A DNA stretch of 64,000 bases from Kushneria phyllosphaerae (GTDB taxonomy: Bacteria; Pseudomonadota; Gammaproteobacteria; Pseudomonadales; Halomonadaceae), in the NCBI RefSeq assembly GCF_900312995.1, contig NZ_ONZI01000002.1, positions 744,001 through 808,000 on the forward strand, read 5' to 3'. Below, one piece after another: positions 54,212 through 63,650 of this stretch (within the stretch, counting starts at the first letter, position 1; each line of letters begins with the position of its first letter). Both the position numbers and the translations under genes were made by a program. The notes under the pieces are model-generated. The model searched no databases, was not told where the DNA came from, and saw nothing but the letters and a program-made list of their open reading frames with translations.

Positions 54212-54245
54212 CCCTGTCCATGCGCCCTTACGAGCATGGACAGGG
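54212..54245 (+). terminator. Perfect 12-bp stem-loop after ldcA
   Basis: CCCTGTCCATGC, 10-base loop, GCATGGACAGGG, 11 bases after the ldcA stop. No T run follows, so it may act as a 3'-end stabiliser or Rho-linked terminator. Confidence 0.6.
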
Positions 54246-54593
54246 TCAACACAATCCCCTAGGGTCTATCACTTACTGCATCACTGCCTGGAAGGCCTGC
54301 TCGCTGCAGCAACAATAACAAGTATGGATACATGACCATGACCAATACCCTCTCGACTCGCCGTCTCTACAAGGCTCGTCTGACCCTTCGCGCCACCTCC
54401 GTGGCCGGTCCGTGTCGGTCGGATCCCGGCTAGACCGGATCCCGACTTTCAAGCATGAACCCGGCGCAATCGTTGCACAGCCCGTGTTCATTGCCTGCCC
54501 ATCCCTGCTCATCATCACGCGCTCTGGCCTACAGGCCATGTCGGCGTGCTGTTGGCAGGTACGGATTACACGTTCGCGGTGGCGGAAACCCCT
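54246..54593. other. Leader region upstream of dppB
   Basis: About 350 bases with no recognised gene. A 33-codon frame at 54332-54434 (begins MTMTNTLSTRR) lacks a ribosome-binding site. A GGATCC-containing imperfect hairpin lies at about 54412-54450. This stretch should carry the dppBCDF promoter; no clear boxes found. Confidence 0.35.
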
Positions 54594-55604
54594 ATGTTGA
54601 GCTTTGTCTTTCGCAAACTTTTAATGCTGATCCCAACGCTTCTGGGCATCACGCTGGTGACCTTTACGCTGGTACACCTGATCCCCGGAGACCCCGTCGC
54701 CATCATGGCCGGCGAGCGCGGCATCTCTGCCGAGCGACACGCCGAGGTGATGGCCGAGCTGGGGCTGGACCGGCCGATGTGGGAGCAGTACCTGAGCTTT
54801 CTGGGCAATCTGGCCCATGGTGATCTGGGTCACTCGCTGATCAGCAGCAACCCGGTACTCGATGAATTCATGTCACTTTTCCCGGCCACGCTCGAACTTG
54901 GCTTTTGCGCCATGCTACTGGCCGTGTGTCTGGGCATTCCGCTGGGCGTCATTGCCGGCATCAAGCGCGGCTCGATCATCGATCACACGGTCATGGGCAC
55001 CTCGCTGACCGGCTATTCGATGCCAATTTTCTGGTGGGGCCTGCTGTTGATCATTTTCTTCTCGGGGATCTTGGGCTGGACGCCGGTCTCGGGACGCCTC
55101 TCCTCGAGCTACTGGATCGACACCCCCACCGGCTTCATGCTGATTGATACGCTGCTTTCCGGAGAGCCCGGCGCCTTCGTCGATGCCCTGCAGCATCTGA
55201 TTCTGCCCACGGTCGTACTGGCCACCATCCCGCTGGCCGTGATTGCGCGCATGACGCGGTCATCGATTCTCGAGGTGCTGGGCGAGGACTATATCCGTAC
55301 CGCACGGGCCAAGGGGCTTTCTCCTTGGCGCATCATTGCCATTCACGCCCTGCGCAATGCCATGATTCCGGTCACCACGGTCATCGGGCTGCAGATCGGG
55401 CTGCTCTTTTCCGGCGCCATCCTCACCGAGACCATCTTCTCCTGGCCCGGTATTGGCAAGTGGCTGATCGATGCCGTCGGACGGCGCGACTATCCCTCGC
55501 TTCAGGGCGGCATCCTGTTGATTGCCCTGATCGTCATGATGGTCAATCTGATCGTTGATCTGCTCTATGGGCTGATCAATCCCCGCATTCGCAACAGTCG
55601 CTGA
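54594..55604 (+). CDS. dppB: Dipeptide ABC transporter permease DppB
   Basis: Inner-membrane permease subunit. 336 residues from the ATG at 54594. About six helices; the N-terminus MLSFVFRKLLMLIPTLLGIT and LIPGDPVAIMAG are typical. The EAA-type loop is EDYIRTARAKGLSPWRIIAI. The end LLYGLINPRIR is the family's usual C-terminus. First gene of dppBCDF. Confidence 0.95.
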   Translation: MLSFVFRKLLMLIPTLLGITLVTFTLVHLIPGDPVAIMAGERGISAERHAEVMAELGLDRPMWEQYLSFLGNLAHGDLGHSLISSNPVLDEFMSLFPATLELGFCAMLLAVCLGIPLGVIAGIKRGSIIDHTVMGTSLTGYSMPIFWWGLLLIIFFSGILGWTPVSGRLSSSYWIDTPTGFMLIDTLLSGEPGAFVDALQHLILPTVVLATIPLAVIARMTRSSILEVLGEDYIRTARAKGLSPWRIIAIHALRNAMIPVTTVIGLQIGLLFSGAILTETIFSWPGIGKWLIDAVGRRDYPSLQGGILLIALIVMMVNLIVDLLYGLINPRIRNSR

Positions 55605-55619
55605 GCCCGGAGGCCACAC

Positions 55620-56558
55620 ATGACACAGGTTACCCCTCAGCCCCCGGCCGCCGTGCCGGACATCAACGACAACGCCACAACCGAGCTTACGCCACAGCGC
55701 CCCTCACCGCTGAAAGATGCCTGGCGAAGCTTTCGCCGCAACCGCGCCGCCCTGGCCGGCATGGTCATTATCGCGCTGATCATCGTGATCGCCTGCCTGG
55801 CCAACGTGGTCGCACCCTACTCCCCGGTGGCACAGTTTCGTGACAGCGTGCTCACGCCGCCCTTCTGGCAGGACGGCGGCTCCCTGCGCTTCGTGCTGGG
55901 CACCGACGACCTGGGCCGCGACATCCTGAGCCGCCTGATTCACGGCGCGCGACTGTCGATGACCATTGGCGTCATCGTGGTGTCGCTGTCACTGGGCATC
56001 GGCGTGTTGCTGGGTCTTCTGGCCGGTTTTCTGCGCGGCTGGATCGATACCGTCATCATGCGATTGATGGACATCATGCTGTCGATCCCGAGCCTTTTGC
56101 TGGCCGTGGTCGTGGTCGCTGTACTGGGGCCAGGGCTTTTCAACGCCATGCTGGCGATTGCGGTGGTCTATCTGCCCCACTACGTGCGCCTGACGCGCAG
56201 CTCGGTGATTACCGAGCGTGAGCGCGAATACGTCATGGCCTCACGGCTGGCCGGCGCCGGCGTGTTCCGACTGATGTTCATCACCATCCTGCCCAACTGC
56301 CTGGCACCATTGATCGTTCAGGCCACGCTGAGCTTTTCCAACGCCGTGCTGGATGCCGCAGCACTTGGCTTTCTGGGACTGGGTGCCCAGCCGCCGACGC
56401 CGGAATGGGGCAGCATGCTGGCCGATGCACGCCAGTATGTGCTGCAGGCCTGGTGGGTGGTGACCTTCCCGGGGCTTGCCGTTTTGATCACGGTGCTGGC
56501 CTTCAACATCATGGGTGACGGCCTGCGCGATGCGCTCGACCCGCGCCTCAAGCGCTGA
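55620..56558 (+). CDS. dppC: Dipeptide ABC transporter permease DppC
   Basis: Second permease subunit, 312 residues, with a GGAGG site before the ATG. A hydrophilic Pro/Thr-rich N-terminus precedes the OppC-type segment DAWRSFRRNRAALAGMVII. GTDDLGRDILSRLIHGAR and REREYVMASRLAGAG (EAA loop) are characteristic; it ends NIMGDGLRDALDPRLK. It overlaps the long frame of dppD by one base; the true dppD start is 72 bases on. Confidence 0.95.
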   Translation: MTQVTPQPPAAVPDINDNATTELTPQRPSPLKDAWRSFRRNRAALAGMVIIALIIVIACLANVVAPYSPVAQFRDSVLTPPFWQDGGSLRFVLGTDDLGRDILSRLIHGARLSMTIGVIVVSLSLGIGVLLGLLAGFLRGWIDTVIMRLMDIMLSIPSLLLAVVVVAVLGPGLFNAMLAIAVVYLPHYVRLTRSSVITEREREYVMASRLAGAGVFRLMFITILPNCLAPLIVQATLSFSNAVLDAAALGFLGLGAQPPTPEWGSMLADARQYVLQAWWVVTFPGLAVLITVLAFNIMGDGLRDALDPRLKR

Positions 56559-56629
56559 TGATGACGGCCACGGCTGTACAGACACGACAACAACGACAAA
56601 CGTCGACCATTGCAAAACAGGAGAGCGCC

Positions 56630-57631
56630 ATGGCGCTTCTGGACATTGAACAGCTCAGCGTGTCCTTTGACACGGATGAAGGGACCTTTCCTGCGGTATC
56701 GGATCTGAGTCTGACGTTGGAAGAAGGCGAAGTGCTCGGCATCGTCGGGGAATCCGGGTCCGGCAAGAGCGTGACCATGCTGGCGATGATGGGGCTTTTA
56801 CCCTTCAACGCCCGGGTTAAGGCCAGCCGGTTTCATTTTGCCGGGCAGGACATGCAGACCCTGAGTGACCGCGCCCGGCGTCGCCTGACCGGCAACGACA
56901 TCGCGATGATCTTTCAGGAACCGAGCACCAGCCTCAACCCGAGCTTTACCATCGGCTTTCAGCTACTGGAGGCCATCAAGGCCCATGAAGGCGGCGGTCG
57001 CCGTCAGCGACGCGAGCGCGCCATTGAGCTGCTGGACCAGGTCGGCATCCCGGCCCCTGCCAAACGCCTGAGTGACTATCCCCATCAGCTCTCGGGCGGC
57101 ATGAATCAGCGCGTCATGATTGCCATGGCGATTGCCTGCAACCCGCGGCTTTTGATCGCCGATGAGCCAACCACGGCACTCGATGTGACCATTCAGGCGC
57201 AGATTCTGGATCTTTTGCTCAGGCTTCAGGAAGAGCGCGGGATGGGCATGATCCTGATCACTCATGACATGGGCGTAGTGGCCGGCGCCGCCAAACGCGT
57301 GGCCGTCATGTATGCCGGGCAGCTGATGGAAACCGGCACCAGTCACGATGTTTTCCGTGAGCCTGCCCATCCCTATACCGGAGCCCTGCTCAATGCCCTG
57401 CCGGAGCGTCATCCGGGCACGACGCGCCTGCCCACCATCCCCGGTGTGGTGCCGGGCATCAACGACCGACCGCAGGGCTGTCTTTTTCATCCGCGCTGCG
57501 CCCATGCCCAAAAGGACTGCCGCGCCAGCCGGCCGGCGCTTGAGGCCATCCATGCGGAAACCGGTCTTGGCACGCGTCACGTGCGCTGTTATCACCCGCT
57601 GAATGAAGAGGTTCTGGAGATCGCCCCATGA
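56630..57631 (+). CDS. dppD: Dipeptide ABC transporter ATPase DppD
   Basis: Cytoplasmic ATPase, 333 residues from the ATG at 56630 (AGGAG at 7 bases). Walker A GESGSGKSVTML, signature LSGGMNQRVMIAMAI, Walker B LLIADEPTTALD. The C-terminal oligopeptide-type extension with Cys (GCLFHPRCAHAQKDC) may bind a [4Fe-4S] cluster as in other Opp/Dpp ATPases. Confidence 0.95.
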   Translation: MALLDIEQLSVSFDTDEGTFPAVSDLSLTLEEGEVLGIVGESGSGKSVTMLAMMGLLPFNARVKASRFHFAGQDMQTLSDRARRRLTGNDIAMIFQEPSTSLNPSFTIGFQLLEAIKAHEGGGRRQRRERAIELLDQVGIPAPAKRLSDYPHQLSGGMNQRVMIAMAIACNPRLLIADEPTTALDVTIQAQILDLLLRLQEERGMGMILITHDMGVVAGAAKRVAVMYAGQLMETGTSHDVFREPAHPYTGALLNALPERHPGTTRLPTIPGVVPGINDRPQGCLFHPRCAHAQKDCRASRPALEAIHAETGLGTRHVRCYHPLNEEVLEIAP

Positions 57632-58653
57632 GCAGACCTGACATTCTTGATAAATCCTTGCTCGACGCGCCCCTGATGGAAGCGCGCGACCTCGTTCAGA
57701 CCTATCAGGTGCGCCAGGGGTTTCTGCGCCGCGCCGAACTTCATGCCGTACGCGGCGTCAGCTTCACGCTTCACGGCGGAGAAACCCTGGCCGTGGTGGG
57801 AGAGTCCGGCTGTGGCAAGTCAACGCTTGCCCGCATGCTGACGCTGGTGGAGCCGCCATCATCGGGGACGCTTTCGGTGGGCGGACATGACGCGGCCAAC
57901 CCGGACCGGCAGACCATGGCCGCCCTGCGCCGTGATGTGCAGATGGTGTTTCAAAATCCCTACGGCTCGCTCAACCCGCGCAAGCGCATTGGCACCATTC
58001 TGGAAGAGCCGCTGGTCATCAACACCTCGACCCCGGCCGATGAGCGCCGTCGCATGGCACAGGACATGCTCGCCCGCGTCGGGCTGCGCCCGGAACACTA
58101 TGATCGCTACCCGCACATGTTCTCCGGCGGTCAGCGCCAGCGCATTGCCGTGGCCCGCGCCCTGATGCTGCGGCCCAGAGTGCTGGTGCTGGATGAGCCC
58201 GTCTCTGCCCTTGATGTGTCGGTTCAGGCGCAGGTGCTCAATCTGCTCAACGATCTGCAGGAGGAGTTCGGGCTGGCGTATCTGTTCATCTCGCACGATC
58301 TGAGCGTGGTTCGCCACGTGGCCGACAACGTCATGGTGATGTATCTGGGCCGACCGGTAGAGGTGGGCTCGCGTGAGGCGCTGTTTGAAACGCCGCGCCA
58401 TCCCTACACCCAGGCACTGCTGTCGGCAACGCCATCGGTCAACCCCGATGAGCAGCGACACCGCATCGCGTTGAGCGGCGAACTGCCCTCACCGCTGTCA
58501 CCGCCGTCGGGCTGCGCCTTTCATCGACGCTGCCCGCATGCCCGGCCAGAGTGCGCTGACAGGCGCCCCGAGCTTCGCGAGGTCGGGGGTGCCCAGGTGG
58601 CCTGCCACTTTGCCGAGGAGCTCATGGTAGCGCGCGAAAGCGGCGCGGCATGA
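57628..58653 (+). CDS. dppF: Dipeptide ABC transporter ATPase DppF
   Basis: Second ATPase, 341 residues; its ATG overlaps the dppD stop as ATGA. Walker A GESGCGKSTLARML, signature FSGGQRQRIAVARAL, Walker B VLVLDEPVSALD, and the Cys-bearing tail GCAFHRRCPHARPEC. Last gene of the operon, followed by a stem-loop. Confidence 0.95.
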   Translation: MSRPDILDKSLLDAPLMEARDLVQTYQVRQGFLRRAELHAVRGVSFTLHGGETLAVVGESGCGKSTLARMLTLVEPPSSGTLSVGGHDAANPDRQTMAALRRDVQMVFQNPYGSLNPRKRIGTILEEPLVINTSTPADERRRMAQDMLARVGLRPEHYDRYPHMFSGGQRQRIAVARALMLRPRVLVLDEPVSALDVSVQAQVLNLLNDLQEEFGLAYLFISHDLSVVRHVADNVMVMYLGRPVEVGSREALFETPRHPYTQALLSATPSVNPDEQRHRIALSGELPSPLSPPSGCAFHRRCPHARPECADRRPELREVGGAQVACHFAEELMVARESGAA

Positions 58654-58661
58654 CCCCAACC

Positions 58662-58682
58662 GGGGCGGTGCAACGCCGCCCC
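58662..58682 (+). terminator. Stem-loop after dppF
   Basis: GGGGCGG-N7-CCGCCCC, 7-bp GC stem, 8 bases after the dppF stop; T run absent directly after it. Confidence 0.55.
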
Positions 58683-58769
58683 AATCGTCGGTAAAACAGT
58701 ATTTTTGCTCGAGTTTCTGGATTCTTCGACGATAAGATAGAGACATTCAACTCTTCAGCCTGGCACCCC

Positions 58770-59912
58770 ATGGCACGCTTACGCTTTCGCGATCCCTACT
58801 TCAACTATCGATACCGCCACTATCTTTACACCCTGCGCGCCACCATCGCGCTCAGCGTCACCTTTTGCATCGTGTCTGTTTTCAACATTCCCCACAGCAT
58901 CTGGGCGCCGGTCAGCACCCTGATGGTCATGGGGAACCTGCCCCATGTCGGTGGCGTGCTCGACAAGGGCGGCCAGCGCCTGATCGGCACCGCGCTGGGC
59001 GGGCTTCTGGGCGTCGCTCTGCTGCTGATTCCGTCGGCACCGCCGGGCACCATTCAGGTGCTGACGCTGGCCGCCATTGCCGTGGCACTACACGCTACCT
59101 TTACCTCACGCTACGGCTATAGCGTGCTGATGTTTGGCATCACGATTTTGATGGTCACCGGCGATGGCAACCAGGATCTGACCATTGCCCTGTGGCGCGC
59201 CTTTGATGTGCTGCTGGGCACCAGCATCGGCATTCTGATCACGATCATCGTGCTGCCCCAGAAGGCCACGGACCTGTTTCGCTTCATGCTGGCCGATAAT
59301 CTTGATCGTCTGGCGAGTCTCTATTATGCCCACACGCTGGCCACCGAAGCCGATCATGACCAGGCACTGGAAGAGATGAAAAAGACCACCACGCAGCTGA
59401 TCCAGCAGCGCAGCCTGGTGGATGCCGTTCACAAGGAAGGAAGGCTACGGCGCGGCGAGCTCAACAGCCTGCTGTCGCTGGAGCGGCGCATGATTTCGAC
59501 CGTCGAGCTGCTGCTGGAAACCCACTGGGATACCCGCAACGGTCACGAGATCATTGAAAGTCTTGAAGGGCTGCGCATCGATCAACAGCAGCTGGCACGG
59601 TCGCTGTCGATGCTGGCTCATCAGGTGCGCACCGGTCAGCAAATCGACATGAACATTGCGGCGCTGGACCTGCAGCGCTACGTCAACCGGGCCTTTTCCG
59701 GGCGCTCCTCATCAGGGCGCGCTCTGTTCAGCCCGAGTGGTTATTTATGGCTCAACCGGGAACTGGCGCGGCAGGCTCGTGCCCTGGTCGGCTATCTGGG
59801 CAATATTCAACGCCTACCCAGCTCGCGGCTCAGAAAACGGGCCAATCGTCATCATCTGGTGGGCGGCAGGCGTCTGAGTGACGAACGCCCTGCTGACAGT
59901 GCTCAGCCCTGA
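58770..59912 (+). CDS. FUSC-family membrane protein
   Basis: 380 residues. The N-terminal part (about 20-165) holds six short hydrophobic helices with IPHSIWAPVSTLMVM and GQRLIGTALGGLLGVALLL, as in FUSC/aromatic-acid exporter (AaeB, YccS) proteins. The C-terminal 200 residues are soluble and helical. It is about half the length of full AaeB, so it may work as a homo-oligomer. Substrate unknown. Start supported by family fit; the ribosome-binding site is weak. Confidence 0.82.
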   Translation: MARLRFRDPYFNYRYRHYLYTLRATIALSVTFCIVSVFNIPHSIWAPVSTLMVMGNLPHVGGVLDKGGQRLIGTALGGLLGVALLLIPSAPPGTIQVLTLAAIAVALHATFTSRYGYSVLMFGITILMVTGDGNQDLTIALWRAFDVLLGTSIGILITIIVLPQKATDLFRFMLADNLDRLASLYYAHTLATEADHDQALEEMKKTTTQLIQQRSLVDAVHKEGRLRRGELNSLLSLERRMISTVELLLETHWDTRNGHEIIESLEGLRIDQQQLARSLSMLAHQVRTGQQIDMNIAALDLQRYVNRAFSGRSSSGRALFSPSGYLWLNRELARQARALVGYLGNIQRLPSSRLRKRANRHHLVGGRRLSDERPADSAQP

Positions 59913-59917
59913 GGCAG

Positions 59918-60319
59918 CTAGCACGGGAGAGTATTACCGGTGGCAGAGCGGTTCAAAAGCGCCTGACGCAGTCGGCGAAACTGCTCGGGCGGCAGCATGT
60001 CATACCAGAGCGCATAACGGCGGCGCTCGATGCGCACTTCACAAAGCAGTGGCCCCAGTCTTGAGACTTCAAGGGCCACACCCCGCCACTGCCCGTCACG
60101 ATACTGCTCCCACTGGCCGCTGTCGGTCGTGCGAAGCGGAGGCGGCAAACGCCCCACCTGATACCCTCCCAATGCGACCAGCACGAGAAACACCACGCCT
60201 GCCCAGAGGATGGAAAGCCAGAGGGCACAGGCGAGTGCGATGGCACCCCCGATCAGACCATGGAGCCCGAGTGCGACCCTAGAGCGGGCGAACGTCACTT
60301 GTACGGGTGCTTTCGGCAT
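59918..60319 (-). CDS. YgfX/CptA-like membrane protein
   Basis: 133 residues with two close N-terminal membrane helices (about 18-52), then a soluble part with WRGVALEVSRLGPLLCEVRI and DMLPPEQFRRLRQALL. The order after sdhE, the helix hairpin and the PPEQFRRLR segment fit YgfX (CptA), reported in E. coli as an inner-membrane toxin-like inhibitor of FtsZ and MreB. Sequence similarity in this family is low, so the assignment rests partly on context. Its ATG lies 41 bases inside the 3' end of sdhE. Confidence 0.7.
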   Translation of the reverse strand: MPKAPVQVTFARSRVALGLHGLIGGAIALACALWLSILWAGVVFLVLVALGGYQVGRLPPPLRTTDSGQWEQYRDGQWRGVALEVSRLGPLLCEVRIERRRYALWYDMLPPEQFRRLRQALLNRSATGNTLPC

Positions 60320-60572
60320 AATCCACGATTTTGGTGATAATGGGGGTCAGGGCCGGGTCGTCGGGAAGCTCGCGGCGCATCAGCCACAGAAAAAGGTCCT
60401 GATCCTCGCAGGCAAGCAGCGTCTGATAGGCATACTGATCTTCATCACTGAGGCCATCGAAGCAGTTCTCGATAAAGGGCACCAGCATCAGGTCCAGCTC
60501 CCACATGCCACGCCGGGAATGCCAATAAAGACGCTTGCGCGCCGTGGCATCAAAGGCTTGTTCTTCGCTCAC
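60279..60572 (-). CDS. sdhE: Succinate dehydrogenase assembly factor SdhE
   Basis: Flavinylation factor for SdhA (also called YgfY/CptB). 97 residues from a GTG at 60572, chosen for AGGAG at 6 bases and because the family begins near here; a longer frame to 60671 adds 33 unlike residues. The signature RKRLYWHSRRGMWELDLML holds the RGxxE motif needed for flavin attachment. The next gene ygfX overlaps its end. Confidence 0.93.
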   Translation of the reverse strand: MSEEQAFDATARKRLYWHSRRGMWELDLMLVPFIENCFDGLSDEDQYAYQTLLACEDQDLFLWLMRRELPDDPALTPIITKIVDYAESTRTSDVRPL

Positions 60573-60780
60573 ATTGATCTCCTGTAAGAGGGCGGTTGAC
60601 CCTGCCCCATTATACGCAGCCAGCGCGCCACGCCCATGATTGTCTGAAACTTTGAAAGCCACCCCTGACACAAATTTTGTGCGGCATGTAGTGCGTTGTT
60701 TTATCTCACATTAGCGGCTATGCTGAAACCAAACAAAAAGCCTTGTAAAGGCTCCCGACAGGCCGGATGGAGAACCCCCG

Positions 60781-61077
60781 ATGACGAAGTCCGAATTGAT
60801 CGAACAGATTGCTGCGCAACAGTCAGAATTGTCCGTCAAGGAGGTAGAGTCGGCGGTTCGCCTGATTCTTGACGATATTACCGATACGCTGGCCAATGGC
60901 GGTCGAGTCGAAATACGCGGCTTTGGCAGTTTTTCCCTTCACTATCGCGAGCCACGTACCGGACGCAATCCCAAAACGGGAGACGCCGTCAGCCTCAGCG
61001 GCAAGCACGTTCCCCATTTCAAGCCGGGCAAGGAGCTGCGCGAGCAGGTCAACTCCAGCCGCGAGCATGGGTTCTGA
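60781..61077 (+). CDS. ihfB: Integration host factor subunit beta
   Basis: Histone-like DNA-bending protein, 98 residues, partner of Ihf[15 protein letters not shown] at the start, [20 protein letters not shown] with the DNA-inserting Pro in [10 protein letters not shown], and [14 protein letters not shown] near the end. GGAG lies 8 bases before the ATG. lapA and lapB follow, as in E. coli and Pseudomonas. Confidence 0.97.
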   Translation: MTKSELIEQIAAQQSELSVKEVESAVRLILDDITDTLANGGRVEIRGFGSFSLHYREPRTGRNPKTGDAVSLSGKHVPHFKPGKELREQVNSSREHGF

Positions 61078-61212
61078 TCCCCGCTCGCATTACCCCTGCC
61101 TCACGATGACACCTGTTGCATAACGCTTGCAGGCAAGCGCTGTAAACATCGCTGCATGCCATTGCCGGTGTTACACTGCCTGCAATTGGACAAGGAAAAT
61201 CAGGGATCTGCT

Positions 61213-61518
61213 ATGCGCTGGCTCAAGGGCGTGGTACTTGCTGTTGTCACACTGATCGTTCTCCTTCTGGGCATGCTGTTTGCCGTGCGCAATCAGCAGA
61301 CAGTACCGCTGGATGTCATCTGGGCGGAATTGCCGCCGGCATCGCTGTCCCTGTGGCTGCTGTCAACGCTGGTGGTTGGCGTGCTGCTGGGCATGGTGGC
61401 CATGTCCGGACTTTATCTGCGCTTGCGCACCACGCTCATGCGCACCCGCCACGACAATCAGCAACAGCGCAAGGAGCTTGATCGTCTACGCGTTCAGGAG
61501 TTCAAGGAAGCCCCCTGA
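61213..61518 (+). CDS. lapA: Lipopolysaccharide assembly protein LapA
   Basis: Small inner-membrane protein that acts with LapB in LPS control. 101 residues from the ATG at 61213 (AGGGA at 7 bases). Two helices (about 6-24 and 43-65) and a basic coiled-coil tail (MRTRHDNQQQRKELDRLR). FAVRNQQTVPLDVIW is typical of the DUF1049 family. It abuts lapB with no gap. Confidence 0.92.
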   Translation: MRWLKGVVLAVVTLIVLLLGMLFAVRNQQTVPLDVIWAELPPASLSLWLLSTLVVGVLLGMVAMSGLYLRLRTTLMRTRHDNQQQRKELDRLRVQEFKEAP

Positions 61519-62709
61519 ATGCCGGATCCCGTGCTGCTCCTTATACTCGTTGCGGCCATCGGTATCGGCTGGTGGCTGGGCCGCATGGAGCGAAAGCACT
61601 ACCGCTATCGCCAGCGCACGCTGTCCGGTCAGCACCTGTCCCGTGACTATTTTGTCGGGCTGAATTTTTTGCTCAACGAGCAGCCCGACCGCGCCATCGA
61701 GACCTTCGTACAGGCGCTTGAAGTCAACGGCGATACCATCGATACCCACATTGCGCTGGGCAATCTCTTTCGCATGCGCGGTGAAACCGACCGTGCCGTG
61801 CGCATTCACCAGAACCTGTTGGCACGCCCCGTCCTGACCACGCAGCAAAGTGAGCAGGTACAGCTTGAGCTGGCCCGCGACTTCATGCGTCTTGGCGTGC
61901 TCGACCGCGCCGAACGGCTGCTTGATGGGCTGGTACGACAGTGTGAAAACGAACAGACCGCGACCGCCGCCAAGCACTTGATGGTGGACCTTTTTGAGCG
62001 GGAAAAGGACTGGCAGGCAGCGCTGAACGTGGCGCTGCCTCAGCTGGCAAAACAGGATGAATCGCTCAAGCGCGCCGCAGCGCACTGGCACTGCGAGCTT
62101 GCCGAACAAAACATCGAAGAAGGCAGCCCCGGACCCGCACGACGCCATCTCAAGCAGGCGCTGTCCATTGATTCGGCCTGCGTTCGTGCCAACTGGATTT
62201 ATGCCGATATCGAGCATCGCGCTGGCAGTTACCGCAATGAAATCCGCGCCCTGCGCCGCATTCGTGATCAGGACAGCGATATGGTGCCCATCACCCTGGC
62301 CCCCATTCAGCGCGCCTTTGATCTGCTGGATGATGAACAGGGACTGATCGATTTTCTGCATGATCAGCTCGAAAAGTCTCCCTACGTTTCTTTCGTGTTA
62401 TTGCTGGCCGAACGACTGCGCACACGTGACGGGCTTGAACACGCCACCCGCCTGGTCAGTGAGCAGCTTCAGCGCCACCCCAGCCTGCGCGGTATCGACT
62501 ACCTGATGGATCTCTATCTCAAGGAGGTGCCCGAACATGAGCTCGAGCACCTGCGACTGCTCAAGCGTCATACCGAACAGCTTATGGCTCAGCGCGCTCG
62601 TTACCGCTGCAAAAGCTGTGGCTTCCAGGGGGAACAGCTTTACTGGCACTGCCCCAGCTGTCGCCAGTGGGGGGCCATCAAACCGATCACGGGTCTGGAA
62701 GGCGAGTAA
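61519..62709 (+). CDS. lapB: Lipopolysaccharide assembly protein LapB
   Basis: Inner-membrane-anchored TPR protein that works with FtsH to set LpxC level. 396 residues. N-terminal helix (about 4-20), then TPR repeats about 40-340 (GLNFLLNEQPDRAIETF, HIALGNLFRMRGETDRAV). The C-terminal rubredoxin-type metal site is YRCKSCGFQGEQLYWHCPSC. The ATG directly follows the lapA stop. Confidence 0.95.
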   Translation: MPDPVLLLILVAAIGIGWWLGRMERKHYRYRQRTLSGQHLSRDYFVGLNFLLNEQPDRAIETFVQALEVNGDTIDTHIALGNLFRMRGETDRAVRIHQNLLARPVLTTQQSEQVQLELARDFMRLGVLDRAERLLDGLVRQCENEQTATAAKHLMVDLFEREKDWQAALNVALPQLAKQDESLKRAAAHWHCELAEQNIEEGSPGPARRHLKQALSIDSACVRANWIYADIEHRAGSYRNEIRALRRIRDQDSDMVPITLAPIQRAFDLLDDEQGLIDFLHDQLEKSPYVSFVLLLAERLRTRDGLEHATRLVSEQLQRHPSLRGIDYLMDLYLKEVPEHELEHLRLLKRHTEQLMAQRARYRCKSCGFQGEQLYWHCPSCRQWGAIKPITGLEGE

Positions 62710-62768
62710 CGCCGCCGCCATCTCTATCGCCACTGCCCCCTTATCGCCGCTGCCTCCCCTGTCACCTG

Positions 62769-63470
62769 CTAAGCCTTGAGTGCCGAAAGCTCCTGCTCAA
62801 TGGCGGCAAGCGCGGCCATCGGATCACTGGCACGCGTCACCGGCCGACCAATCACCAGATGCGTACTGCCGGCCTGCATGGCCTCAAGCGGTGTCATGAC
62901 CCGACTCTGATCATCGCGCTGAGCGAAGGCCGGACGAATGCCCGGGGTCACCCGCAAGAACGCATCGCCACACTGCGCGGCCACATCGCCGGCCTCGCGG
63001 GCTGAACACACCACGCCATCCATACCGCTCTCGCGAGCCAGCTCGGCCAGATGCAGCGCCTGCTCGCCGGCCGTACGCGTTACGCCAGTCTCCAAAAGGG
63101 CAGCATCATCCATGCTGGTGAGCACCGTCACGGCGATCAAATGCGTGGCGAGTCCGTTTTGAACAAGCACATCGCGCGCCGCCTGCATCATTTGTCGACC
63201 GCCCGAGGCGTGGACGTTGACCATCCATACACCGTGATCGGCGGCGGCATGAACCGCGGCGGCCACTGTATTGGGGATATCATGAAACTTGAGATCCAGA
63301 AAGACCTCAAAACCGCGCTGGTGCAGGGTCTTTAACGCTTGCGGACCACTGCGGACAAAGAGCTCCTTGCCCACCTTGAGCCGACAGCTTTGGGGGTCCA
63401 GCTGGTCCACCAGCGGCAGCGCCGCGTCCAGGCTGGCATGATCGAGGGCGATGATCAGAGGGGAAGACAT
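62769..63470 (-). CDS. pyrF: Orotidine 5'-phosphate decarboxylase
   Basis: Last step of UMP synthesis. 233 residues, TIM barrel. The catalytic DxKxxD is in [27 protein letters not shown] and TPGIRPA are the phosphate-site segments. In E. coli pyrF follows lapB on the same strand; here it is inverted and converges on lapB. A TATACT on the minus strand near 63515 is a possible -10 box. Confidence 0.96.
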   Translation of the reverse strand: MSSPLIIALDHASLDAALPLVDQLDPQSCRLKVGKELFVRSGPQALKTLHQRGFEVFLDLKFHDIPNTVAAAVHAAADHGVWMVNVHASGGRQMMQAARDVLVQNGLATHLIAVTVLTSMDDAALLETGVTRTAGEQALHLAELARESGMDGVVCSAREAGDVAAQCGDAFLRVTPGIRPAFAQRDDQSRVMTPLEAMQAGSTHLVIGRPVTRASDPMAALAAIEQELSALKA

Positions 63471-63650
63471 GCGGGCTCCTGTGCTGTCGTTCGAGTGACC
63501 GATTCGAGCAGGCAGTATAAAGGTTGCATCTCATGAGCGGGATAGGCACCGATCATCGAAACACCACAAATCGATATATAAAAATAAACTAAAAAAGCAA
63601 GTATTCTTGCCGATACCTTAAAGGTAACTTTTCTATCACAAGGAACCGGC

